Position numbers and translations under genes: made by a program. 64,000 nt of DNA, taken from NCBI GenBank assembly GCA_964007475.1, contig OZ023273.1, positions 248,001 through 312,000 of the forward strand, given 5' to 3'. How positions within the stretch are numbered: the stretch's first letter is position 1; each line of letters starts with the position of its first letter. Positions 1 to 13,200 of the stretch are shown piece by piece. A model generated the notes under the pieces. That model made no database searches. It had not been told where the DNA came from and saw only the letters and a program-made list of their open reading frames with translations. This DNA is from Hybos culiciformis (Eukaryota; Arthropoda; Insecta; Diptera; Hybotidae).

Positions 1-1231
1 TTTGTTGAATTTGTGATTTCAGACATTGTAAAAATGCACATCCATACACGTGCAAAAAACTTCAAAAAATCTTAATATATGATTATACATCTAATGAGCT
101 ATTGCTTGGAAGAATAACTTCAATTTGCTTAGTTCTTTTTTCTTTAATTGAATTTTCAGATCAGAAAACGCAATTCTACATATTCATATTTATGTTCATA
201 AAATATTAAAAAATAATTGTAAATTAGTTAAATTCCAATTGCACACAGTTTTATTAACATAAGCTTGAAAAAAAAAATTTAGTAGGTATGTGCTAAATTA
301 TATTTTTAAATGTGTATTTCGCAATAATATTAATATGCATATATGTATTTATAAACAAACATCTCTATTTTAACTTGACAAAAGTATATTTGTATGTTTG
401 TGACCGGGGAATCGTGCGACGGCAAATTAACCCATTTCCCGTGATCCGATCGAGCTGAAATTTTGCAGGTAGATTCGTTGTCGTTTGTCGATGACAATGC
501 ATTCTATTAAAAAAATAGCTCGGGGAGTGTACTATAATTAATTTATTAATTGAATTAAAAAAAAAAGTAATCCCTATGGAGAAATGCTGCAAATTTTTAG
601 GCACTTGGCAGTTTTTTTGTCATAAAAAAACCAAAAAAAAAAAAAAAATTAAAATTTGACAACAAAATCCCGGAAAAATAGAGAGAGTTTTGAAAACTTT
701 GTTTTTTAAGGTTGTTTTTTATGTTATATAACTAATAAATTTATTAATAAATTCTTAATTTTTTTCCTGTCTAATAAACTCTTAATATGAATCATGATTT
801 TAAAAGATTGCCTTTATAACTTTTCTGTACATAGATGTTACATACTTTATTATATTGGAACGAAAAAGGACACATCATGAAATCATTCAAATAAAAATAA
901 TTGATTTTTTTTGACAGGGCCTTAAGTAAAAATTAACAAAGCAATAACATACATGATAAACTTGAAAACATAAAATTAAATTACTGATCTAGGTATATAG
1001 TATATAGATCAGATATTAGAAGGCAAAGAAATAACTTTATATTTAAAAAAACTTTATTAATGTCATTTTAAAGTAATTTACTAAGAAAAATTCAAAAAAA
1101 AAATATTTAACTTTTTTATACTATATAATACAATAGTTATACATATATACATATATTATATACTTTTGGAAAACCTAAGATAACAATTTATTTCTTTTCT
1201 TTACTTTTTTTTATTTAAAAAAAATAAACAG
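1..1231. other. Intron sequence upstream of first visible exon
   Basis: AT-rich, with long A and T runs and no exon-like segment on either strand. A slightly less AT-rich patch at about 395-530 (containing GATCCGATCGAGCTGAAATT) looks like a fragment of a dispersed repeat, but no ends or second copy are visible here. Confidence 0.6.
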
Positions 1232-1267
1232 GGTCCAATTGGTTTAGATGGTCCCAAAGGTGAAGTT
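1232..1267 (+). CDS. Collagen exon 1 of window (36 nt)
   Basis: The exon follows a T-rich tract ending in ACAG and is closed by a GTAAGT donor. It encodes four Gly-X-Y triplets, [12 protein letters not shown]. Thirty-six nucleotides, phase 0 at both ends, is a common collagen exon size, so skipping it would keep frame. The exon before it lies upstream of the window. Confidence 0.88.
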
Positions 1268-4200
1268 GTAAGTATCCAAATAAATGTGTTTTTAACAAAA
1301 TACCTATATTTAATTTTTCTTTTTCTTATCAATTTTTCCACATAAAATATTAAAAAAAACTTTCTTCAAACTTGATAAAAATAATATTATTTTACTTTTT
1401 TTCGTTCCTCAAATCAAACTTTTACTGTTGATTTAACAAACATTATTAAGGTTGGAGTAGAAACGATGCCATTTCATATCCAACATTTTCAATTATTTAA
1501 ACGTACATTAGATATGTGCTCTTTTCAAGTAGCTTAAGTTGAAATCACGGAAAATATGCAACAACCATATTGTGTGTAAAAGACAATTCTAACAAAATTT
1601 AGAAAAAACTACCAAAAAATTCTGTGTACTTAATATAATAAATAGAAATAAAATTTTATATTTTAATTATGTCTGAAAACTTATTACTTTTACCTTAAGA
1701 AAATACATTTTTTTTTGTATTTATTTGAAATAGGTTCGATATATTAAACCTTAAATATATAAATTTATTTCAAAATTCTTTTTTTGATTGCTTTTTTTAT
1801 TTTGGTGTCTAGGGTAAAGCAGGAGATAAAGGTTCAAAAGGTGACGTTGGCCATCCAGGAATAGATCTTTTTCAAACAGTTAAAGTATGTTAAATATTTA
1901 ATTTTTTATTATTATTATTCTAAACCAAAATTACAGATTTTATTAATTTTTTTCCATGAAACTTTTAAATAAATATAGTATGTACACTTTACAGTATAAC
2001 TTTCACATTTATCGATTCTCCGCAACGATACTGATTATGTTATGGAATTAAAAATATTTAACAATTTTATATGAAGGGATCTTAGCTCTTGAGAATGTTT
2101 AAAGAAATTACTATTTAAACAGAAGTAAATTTTCTCAAGGGAAATTTATTTTTTACATATTCTTCTTATTTCTACAGACAAACTAATTGTTCTTTTTGGA
2201 ATTTTTTAATTTGTATAACGTATAATGAGCAGATAAAATAATTTATACGTGAAAAGCAAAACTTTTATTATGCATTTATAGCAAAGAACAACGATTCTAT
2301 ATATTTTATACTTGTAGATATGTACACTATATTGTCCTTTTTTGCATTTTTTTAAACCAACAAAATTAGGCCATTCACTTGGGAATGCATCTGAATAAAT
2401 TTTTTGACAAAGATTTATTCATTCAATTTCTTTTTTTACAGCTAGTATTATTAAATAACTTCTCGAGGCAATATTAATTTACAACATCTCAATTTGTTTT
2501 AATTTTTGGAAATCCAACTTTAATTATTCTATCTTATCCTTTTTTAAAAGAGTTACATGCAAGTTTAATCGGTTTCTTGTTTTTAAATGCAAAAATAATA
2601 TTTGGATACCCTGAAAAAAATATTCAACAACAACAAAAAATACCTACAAATATTTTTAAATTTCTAGCATTGCTGAAAATATCTAGCAATTTTTGTTATA
2701 TTTCTAAAAAAAATGAGAACAACAAAAATATAATTAAATTTTTTTTTTCTTGTTTTTTATTAAATTGCTGCTTTTAACACTTTTTTTTGGATTAATAAAC
2801 GAAAACAAAAACAAAATAAAAATTTGTACGTATTTTTATCCTGAAGGGAATTAATTTAAAGAGATCAGTAACAACGCTACGTGGTGGAACTTTAGGTTAT
2901 GCGGAAATTGTTGCTGTTAAGGTACACATTTAATAAATAACAAAAAAAAAATAATAATAATTTTTTATGCAAAAAAATATTTTCCTATTAAAATATACAA
3001 AATTTATTGTAGTATTTTTATGCTTAATTTTAACACATTTTTTCTTTGATTTTATCACAATTAAAAATAGTTATATTAATATTTATTATTGTACAATTTT
3101 TTTATTTTTATTTGTTTGTTGCCATTCTATACTTATAAAATTGTTTTACCCATCATTGAACGCTGTTCGAAAATGAATCTTATTGTTCTGCACCTGCATA
3201 TTGAGAAAAAATTTTGTAAGTTCATTACATATACATTTTATTAGCTGTTAAGAATGAGAAAATTTACTGGTTTGCTCGAATAGCATAAAAAAATTAATGT
3301 GCTAAAATTAAGACACATTTTGGTTGAAAATTTTCGAACAACATTAAAAAGAGAGATATCTAAATTAAATTAAAAATTTTGTTGTTCACCCGCTTTCATA
3401 ATATAAATATCCAAGAATACTTCACCGACAATACTTTAAAAATTAAGAATAATAACAGTTAAAAAGGATTTCGAAAATTCATGTTTCTGTCGAATACCTA
3501 CATACACTAACCTTAAATAAGAAATTTAATTATTCCCTCATTTAAAAACTTTTGTCTATGATTAAAAAAAGTTGCTAGAATTCTAATTACAGATACAGAC
3601 AGGAAAATAAATTCATAATGAAAACATAATATATAAAGTACCTACTTAGGAATAATTTAGCAATTTCGACCTATTTTTCAATGAAAGAAAATTTAATTTT
3701 CATTACAATGAAAGAAAAATTGCTTTGCCTATTTTCAAGATTTCTAACAAAAAATCTGTTATAAAAATTTAAGTCAAAGTTGAAATACAATTTTTTTTTT
3801 TCCATAATATTTTATTTCTTTTTTATCTGAAGTGCTTGCAAAAATCATAATTTTTATGAAGTGTTCTTTTAGAATTCTTAGTTTTTAGAAAGTTTTACGA
3901 AGATATTAGATGCAGCTTTATGCAAAATATGCTATTTGTTATGTTATGATGATAATGTATTTTTTTTTTTGCATTTTTTTTCGGTTTAATATTTTGTTAA
4001 AATTTCTTTGAAAAATATTTTTTAAATTGTTGAAGTAGTTTTTTTTGTATAAATTTATATTCTATTTTTTTCCCCTAAATGTAGTGTTTTTTTTTTACAT
4101 TTAAATTTTTTTTTTAATAAACTTTTTTACTTCTTTATTAAGAGCACTTGTAAATGAGTGTTATACACAAAATGAACTCCTTTTTAAAGAGTTAACAAAA

Positions 4201-7200
4201 TATAAAATCTTTTTGTATTTAATCTATACAAAATAAAAAATATTTTTGGAAATTTAAATTATTGTGTATATATTTGTCTTTGGATAGGGATGACATTTCA
4301 GTTTCAAAATATTGAAAAAAATTTATGTTGATAAATATATAAGTACTTATACATATAATTTAAATAATTTGATTTAGATATTTAGATACCTATTTATTTA
4401 CTTTTGAAATTCCATATTTTTCTTATTAAAGCTTCTAATCCTATTAGTAGAACAAAAAACATATATGATAAAAACATTGCGATGATTGTAAAAATTTAAA
4501 ATTTTTCTAAATGTAATTCGTTTGATATTTCGAGTTGAATGAATTTATAGTTGGCTTAAATAGATAGTTATTATATAAATTGAAAATTTTTTTAAATAAG
4601 AATTGAAAATAATTTAAACTAACACGAATATAGCTCGTTCGAATTCTTAAAAACACTGTAATTCCTGCTTTACTCACAATAGCACTTTTCGGAAAAGTGG
4701 TAGAAAAATGCAATTTATTTGAAAAAAAAAAAAAACACTTCCATCACAAACTTGTCAGTCAACCATAACATAATTTAAAAAAGTAACTAAAATAACAACT
4801 TTTGTTATAAATATACTATTACATCCCTCACTTGATGAAGAACTTAATAACCTATTTCTATTAGTGGAATATTTGTGGAATATTCAGTTTTCCGGAATAT
4901 TTCAGGTAAATTTCCATATAAAAATAAATTCCTGTATTTCTATTTCCCTTTTTCATATCCCACTTAAGTTAGGGTTCGGATTCCAAATTTATCAAAAAAA
5001 GTACATAATTTATAAAAAAAAGTACATTTTTAGGTACTTTTTTAAATTATTTTTTGGTTGGTCAGAATTTTTTTTGTCAAAGTGACAAAAAAATAAATAA
5101 AAAAACATAAATAAATTTTTTTTTGTATGAAAAAGTAATAAAAAAAAAATTATTAAATTTTTTTTTTTTTTAAATGTCAATATATTCCACTTCGTATTCC
5201 ACTTAATGTAATGGAAACGGTAAGTGAAATAACGGAATTTATGTGGGATATATTGGATGAATGGAAATAGCTTATAAGTGGAATGTATCAATTCCGGAAT
5301 ATATTTTATATGTATATCCAGAAATATTCCACAATTTCGACAATTATTATTTTATCTCAACATTATTGTCTCGCATGTTAGTTAAAATTTACATAATTGG
5401 AAAAACGAAAGAACATAAAAAACTGTTTGGATTTTCAAACTATTGAACACGATGAATGGCTTATAACGAGAATATGTTAGTCCAACAAACGTCATAAATA
5501 TTAAAATTAGATTTTCCTGAAATATTTTCTAAAAACAAAAAAACCTCAATTAAAACCCATTTTAATTAAGGCATGCATAGTAATTTCGCACTTTTCAAAT
5601 AACCAGTCCATTCCAATAAATGTTTCAAAATAAAATTTAAAGTATAATTTAAATAAAAAGGGTTGAAAGTTAATTCAATTTTTATTTAGAAAACAAAAAA
5701 ACTTTTTTTTCACCCACTTGAAGAAAATATATGTATACAAATATAGAAAAAAATAGAAAGGATTTCCCAAACTTAAAATTTTACAAATTTTTATATGGTT
5801 CCCTGATTTTATTACAATTTTTTTTTAATTTAACTTAATATAAAATATCATAGAAAATATCCGATCCATTTTCAGCTAAAAAAAAAAAATGCTGTATTTA
5901 ACACAATTTTTATTTAACCCTTCTATCTTTGATACTTTTTCAATTTATTTTTTTAAGAAAAGATTTGAATGCAAACATAGAACAAATTCGTTTTTAATTT
6001 ACAAAATGTTGAACGTTACTTATAATTGAAATATAATATTAATTTTTACTTTTCGATTTAAATAACTTCCTATTCCTACAATCAACATTTACGCTAATAA
6101 CAATTTTATTGTTATGAAAAACTAATAGATGCGCTCGGTTCTAATTTTAAATATTTAACGTGTCCATGCATATACCACATTATTACGCAAACCACAAATC
6201 TCATCTTTCAAGGAAACGAATCAGTCGCTTCTCTCCACCAACTCTGAAAATTGTGATGAAGGCGAAGTGCCAATGTTTCTCTAATCTTTTATGTAATTGC
6301 GTTAAAACATTTGTATGTACGTTACGTACCATTAAAATAAATTTCTTTAATAACAGTTCTCGATTAAAAAAAATGTATAAGTAATATTTAAATTAAAAAA
6401 TTACATTTATAATTTAGTCAATGACCCTTGCTCTGAAAAAACAAATATTTTCAATCAAATATGCTGCAGAAAAAAAATCTTTGGTAATGATGTTTTGAAT
6501 GACTATTTTTTTCGAATTAGGAAAGCAACTTAAAAACATTTAAATCAATCTACTAAAACAAATTGGTTAAAAAGTTCAATAATGAGCCATTGATTTGCAC
6601 TGTGCTACGAAATGAAGCAAATAGTTCTGAAGAGATTTCGAAACATTTAATCTTCAGTACGGAGGATGGAAATAAGGCCGCGGGAAATAAGGCCGCGACG
6701 TTTTTTTGTTGCGGTCTTATTTCATTTTGAAAAATGAAACAAGGCCGCGAAGATTTTTTCGCGGTCTTATTTCGTTTTTCGAAATGAAATAAGGCCGCGA
6801 AAAAATCCTCGCGGCCTTATTTCGTTTTGAAAAATGAAATAAGACCGCAACAAAAAAAAACAATTATTCGGAGGGCTAATTTCATTTTTATAAATGAAAT
6901 AAGGCCGCAAATCCCACTGACCAACCGCTCGCCCGCCGCCCTGCTGCCCCCTGCCCTGTGTACTCACCTCACAAGATTACGCGGCCTTATTTCGTTTTTC
7001 AAAATCAAATAAAGCCGCGAAAAAATCCTCGCGGCCTTATTTCATTTTTCAAAATGAAATTAGCCCTCCGATTAATTTTTTTTTTGTCGCGGCCTTATTT
7101 CATTTTTCAAAACGAAATAAGGCCGCGAGGAATTTTATGCGGTCTTATTTCATTTTTCAAAATGAAATAAGACCGCGAGGATTTTTTCGCGGCCTTATTT

Positions 7201-10200
7201 CATTTTTCAAAATGAAATAAGACCGCAACAAAAAACCTATCGCGGCCTTATTTCCCGCGGACTTTTTTCACTGCGCCCTTCAGTACCAATGAATAAATTT
7301 TAAATTTCACAGGTCGAACAAGACTTTGGAAGTATGCCAAACCCGTTTCCTTTTTTTTTAGATTAAAAAGAGGAATAAAAGAAACTGAAAGAGTAAAAAT
7401 TTAGTTCGAATATTTTGCGAAGTTGTGAATGAATTGTTTACTTAATTTTAAAATTTGATCAAATTATTCGAATGTTTATTAAAATTATATAGAGAAAGTT
7501 TAATAAAATATTGTCTGTACTTCTAAAGGGGGGCATGAGTTGATGACGTCTCACCTAACGGTACTTTAAGACACTTGGACTCAGAATATATATGTCGTTA
7601 TACCCGCCAATTGAATCTAGTGGCCGAAAAATGCAGCTGAACTTTTTTTTTTAAATTGGTTTTTGCTGTTTTCTCCACAACGGTTCGAAATTCTTAATTT
7701 TTTAATTGTATTATATAAGATAATAAAATTCTACAAATTTCAAAAAAAAAAATTTGAAATCTTTAAGGACTTCGGAATAAATCTCTTTTATATTCTTTTT
7801 TCCCTATTACATCTTTTTACCTTATATATATGAAACGGTAAATTAAATCTATCCAAAACTCGATTTTTACAATAGAGGACAGTTGTGAGAACGCTTTTAA
7901 AAAAAGTTGTTGGAACAACATGCTTCTTCAAAAGACGAAAATTTGCAAAACTTTGATTCTAAATAATGAAAATGATACATTATAATTTATAATAAAAACT
8001 TTATGAAAAAATTAAACGGGTTATGAAACGTTTTCATTTTCAACAAACTTTTGTTTTAGAAAAAAGTTTTGAAATTTTTTTTAAATGCGGGCAATTAAAA
8101 AAGGTCTTAAAAGGAATATTATATGTTCATTTTTTCCCCAAAAAAGGTTTATTTCGCCTTTGAAACCGATTTTTCTTTGATCTTAATTTAATAAATATTT
8201 TTATTAATAATTTAGTATTAAGTAGACAAAAATTATTGCTAATTTTAATTAAAATATTAATTACGAGTATTTAATAATAGAAACATTTGAATAAAAAAAC
8301 TTAAGTTAATTATAGCGACTTATATACGAATCGAATAAAATTTTTAAACATAAACATTGATATTTTTACTTCGTTTTCAATTCATTTTCTAGCCCATTAA
8401 CAATCGAACACATATGTAGGTATATATTAATTTAAAATTGGCAAGTCCCAAAATTCTTTATTTATATATAATTCCTTACATTAATGATAATAAATTCAAA
8501 TTAATTATCTGATTTTTAGTATTATTTATTATTATTTTATATTTTTTTATATATTTTTTTTTAATTTTTAAGGGATTAGAAGAAGCTGGCGTAAATATTT
8601 CTGCGTCCACAGTAATTCAATTGAAGGTGAGTTTTATTATTTATTAGTTATTCCTCATTTTTTTTTTTTGCTTTTTCTAAACGAGTAAACTGTTCCGGAA
8701 TTAGATTTTTCATTTAAAAAAAAAAATTAAAAAAAAGATGTAAGTAATAAAATTGCTTTTGACAAGTAAATGCACTTTACTAACAAAACAATTATAATAA
8801 TTTACATCGCACTATAATATCCATTTATAGACAGTAAAAAAAAATCCTCTCAACATCAAAATCATTAAAAAAATGCATATTTTCATAGAGCAAAAAATGT
8901 ATACAAATAACAAAACGTTAAAATAAAATAAGGAACAAAAAAAACTTTTAACATTATTATTGAAAAATGAAAAGTATTAAAAGCATATTGTAAGCATGAA
9001 TAAGTCCATTCAGCAAGGATAAGGAGTAAATCTGTTTTCTAATCATTGCCAAAACGAATCAATGGGTTAATTAAATACAATTAACGCAGGACAAATTATT
9101 AAATAAGCAGAACAAATTTTTTTATAAGAATAAATTTTTTTTATAAGTTAATTAATCCAATTGGTCACGTTAGTTTTGTTGATGAATTGGAATCTAAAAA
9201 GGTAATAAAGTGGGATCTAAAAAAATGAACCAAAAAAAAAGTAAACGAAAGTTTAAAATCTTCAATATTAAGCAAAAATAATAATATAAATTATATATAC
9301 ATAACGATTCTCCCAAGAATAAAAATTGTACCCATATAGCGAGCAACTGATTGGGTGCGATAAGATAAATAAGAAGAAAACCAAGAAATTTAAAATACTC
9401 GCAGTACGCTACAAACGAAATAACGAAATATACATAATTAGAATAAGTAGTATACTAGTATACTACTTTGACTCGAAGTAAGAAACCAAAAAAAGAACCT
9501 TTATAATCTACTATTTAAAAAAAGTTCTACAAAAACAAACCATTTTATAAAAAAAATGACTATTTTGTTTGAATATTATAAAATCAATGTATGTATATGT
9601 TACGATAAACGTACATATTCCGGTAAATGTGAGTTTAAAAACCCGTAAATGTTAATAATACATTACATTTACTGTCCCGATTGGCCAACTCCACCTCTTC
9701 GTTCTGGAACACCCCCTCTATTCTCTACACAAAAATAGAGCCAATCGGGCCGGTAAACGTGCTGTAATATTAACATCTACAAGAGGTAAACTTACATTTA
9801 CCGGAATATGTACATTTTCCGTAACATATTATATAATAACTATATAAAATTTAAAATAGATTGACTAGATATTTATATTTTTTTTATATTTATCAATAAG
9901 CCAAAGCTTTTAATTCTATTACATACAAATTTATATCTGTATGAAATAATGTCTATATAAAAAAACAGAAAGAACTTACCTACTTATTATATATTTATAA
10001 GCGTAACAAAATAAAAATAATCATAAAATTTTTTGTCAAATTATACTTTTATTGGTCCTCTGACTATTTTTGTTCTAAATTTTTATTATTCCCACATTGA
10101 CTTTTTTAGGCTTAATTTTCTTTATAGCTAATACATAATTATATGTATTGTATGTATGTATATTTGTATTTTGTGAGTTAAGTTATTTTTGTAGAAATTT

Positions 10201-13200
10201 TTAATTTAATAAAATCATAAGATTTATAAAACAAAACTATATCGTAGAAAACTTTTAATCATGAATAAAAAAATTATTAAAAAAAACATGATATTTTGAA
10301 TTTTTCTAATTGAAATTTCATTGAATAAATTGAGATAAATTAACATTATAAAGTATCTCTAAATGATGAAAAATATCTCATTTTTATGTCATAATCCCTT
10401 TTTTGTCGGCTTATTTTTCAAAAGTTTCTGATAAATGAATCATGAAGTATCAACTCAATTTTCATGGAAATCTTTTTCAATAAAAATTAGCTAAACATTT
10501 TTTTCAATGCGTTCACTATCCACAGATACTTGTATTTTTTTTTTTTTTTTCAAAAATAATTTTCAGCTCCCAGCCCGAATCTTTGGGCATAACATAAGAT
10601 TCAATATAAATTAATGAATTAGCTAATAATATTAAAGAATAGGTATAGTATAGATTATTATTTTGTTCATTTTGCATTTTGAAAACTTTTTAGAGTTTAG
10701 TAGATGTTTAGAAAACTCCAAAAATTTTTTTTAATTTTTATTTGGAAAATTTTGTGTTATAATAAAGGCCGAAAGTTGTAAGCTTATTATACATTTTATT
10801 ATTCCAAGGATTAAAAAAACGGCCATACGATTATTAGGAAAAATATAAGAAAATAAGCAGCCAAAGACTTTCAAAATAATAATTTTTATTAATATATCTG
10901 TACTAAAACTATTTTTTTACTTTTTAGGGCGAACCAGGTGAGCCAGGTCCACCAGGACCTCCTGGACCTTCAGGTTCAATTGGCGGTCCGGGAAAAGATG
11001 GTGATAAAGGCCCACCAGGCGAAGGACTACCAGGGCCGCAAGGAGAACCTGGAGTGCAAGGCCCTATCGGACAACCGGGAGAAAACGGACCAGCAGGAAT
11101 AAAGGTATTTCATTTTTCGAAACATTTTTGATACACTCGTCTGAGTACTTATTTTTTTCACTTTCAAAAGGGTGAGAACGGTCGTATCGGCTATAGAGGC
11201 TATCCAGGCTTACCGGTAGGTTAAAATTTAAAACGACCACATATATGTGTCTATTTCTACGATTATTGATTTTTGTTTACTTGAATACTGGACTATTTAG
11301 GGACGACATGGTTTAAGAGGAGACAGAGGATATTCTGGTGAACGTGTAAGAAAATATTTCCTCCATTTTTTTTAAAACTAATTTTCACATGGCTGTAAAA
11401 ATTATCTTTAATTCAAAGTACATTACATAACTCAAAATAATAAATTTCAATTAAACACTTTCCCAAAATGTTTATTACTCATAAATTGGACTATGAAATT
11501 TGATAGGTTTGAATAAAGATACGGTAAACAATAAAATGTTGGTTGAAATAATCGCATTATACAGAACGATTTTTTCACTCACAATTCGCAAAAACCATAT
11601 ATAAGGAAACTGTTAAAATATAAAAAATAAAAAATAAAAAAGGATTTATTTTCATAAAAATACATATCAATATTATATTATCAATTATGATGCCTGGATC
11701 ATTAAATATATAATTTTTCTATTTTAAATATAATTTTTTTAAAAAACATACTTCCAGTCACAATATTTAATTTTGAGTTGTGTTTATGTTGTTTTGAAGG
11801 GTTATATATTGACCCTACACCCTAGCAATTTGGTTGATTGCGGTAAATACTAATCAACTATTTATAAGAGCACAAAATTGTTCTATAAATATTTTCAAAA
11901 TAAATTTTTTTTGAATATAAGCACATTGTACATATGTAGGAATGTAGGTATAAGTAAAAACAAATTTCTCATAGTATTAAATATAAGGATAAATTTGATC
12001 AACATTTTTTTGTAGGAGGCTTGTATCTAAACTAATAAGTAATTACCTCAATATTTTATTATTAATCAAATTAGAACAAATATAATACAATGACAAATTC
12101 GAAAATTGTATGTACAACATTCTACATGTACATGTACATCATGTTAAATTTTATTCAGCAATTCTTTTATTAATAAATCATTTAAGTTTAATTGACCCAT
12201 TTTTAAGCCGAAAAAAAAAACAAAAATTATTGTATAGTGTAGTAGGAACACTTATTTTATTTAAACAGTTACTAAAATTATCATTGGTGATTCTCAGACT
12301 ATTTACCTGATTCCTGATTCTTTTTCCTTAAACCTAATACAAAAACAACTAGAAATAGAATTCAGTACGTTTATTTTTAATTTTGATGACCACAAATGAC
12401 ATTTTCTTTTACTTTTAATTGTTCTAGAGATAGAATAAAATTGAATAAAATTGTGCTTATCCTTTTTTATAGTCTCATATTAAATAACCGCCAGAGGACA
12501 TAAAACTGTTATACAATAAATATAAATTGTAATTTAGACAGATCAAAGAAAAAAAATTATTTAATTCTAGAAAAATTAATTAAAAAGTTAATATTGATTG
12601 ATGTCATTAAGAATTCTTTAGGGTTTGGTGGTTAGTTTATTATTAAATTCAAGCTGCAGAATTAATCTTATTTTTAGTCAAACTTTTAAACTTATAATTC
12701 TACTTCAGTAATCAGTTTTTAGTCTATTCACTATTTTTTCCTTTTTTAACTGGATAAAGTATAGTAAATTATAAAAATGTTTAATGAACTTAAGATCTTA
12801 CCCTTTGATTGACAGTATGAATATATAATCTTATTTGTACATTAAGAGAATGTACATAACATGCATGCATAACTAATTAAACAGACGTATGACTGTAATT
12901 GACTATTAGAAATTGAATGTTTGCAATGTTTGCAAAGATGCAATTCAAAAATTACTTTTTGAAAACATTTGATAAATAAAGTAGATAATTATCCTTAAAT
13001 TTTAAAGAGCAAAATTAGTGCCGTAGTAGTGGAGATATTATTTTGTGCTTATGCTATCAAACGAATCTGATCGATTAGTTTTTACAACTAATTTAAAGCA
13101 TAATTTTATTCTTAAAACCAAATAGAAATGTGACAGACAATAACTAAAAGAAATTTTCTTTCTATATTATTCACAAAGCGATTTTTTTATAAACAAGTAA

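Larger units (their letters stand above)
2922..8572. other. Intron of 5.65 kb carrying two foldback elements and a dispersed repeat
   Basis: Apart from elements at 4864-5334, 6661-7277 and the repeat at 7524-7632, the intron is plain AT-rich sequence. Short open frames at 2577-2777 and 2967-3176 are poly-A/T translations with no coding signal. Confidence 0.6.

Noticed and set aside
365..604. Minus-strand 79-codon frame as a gene
   Set aside because: It shows no splice sites, no family resemblance and partly homopolymer-derived residues. It is more likely a fragment of a dispersed repeat.
6767..7170. Open frames with repeated [16 protein letters not shown] peptides on both strands
   Set aside because: They are translations of the GCGGCCTTATTTC hairpin array and disappear when the repeat is recognised as a foldback element.
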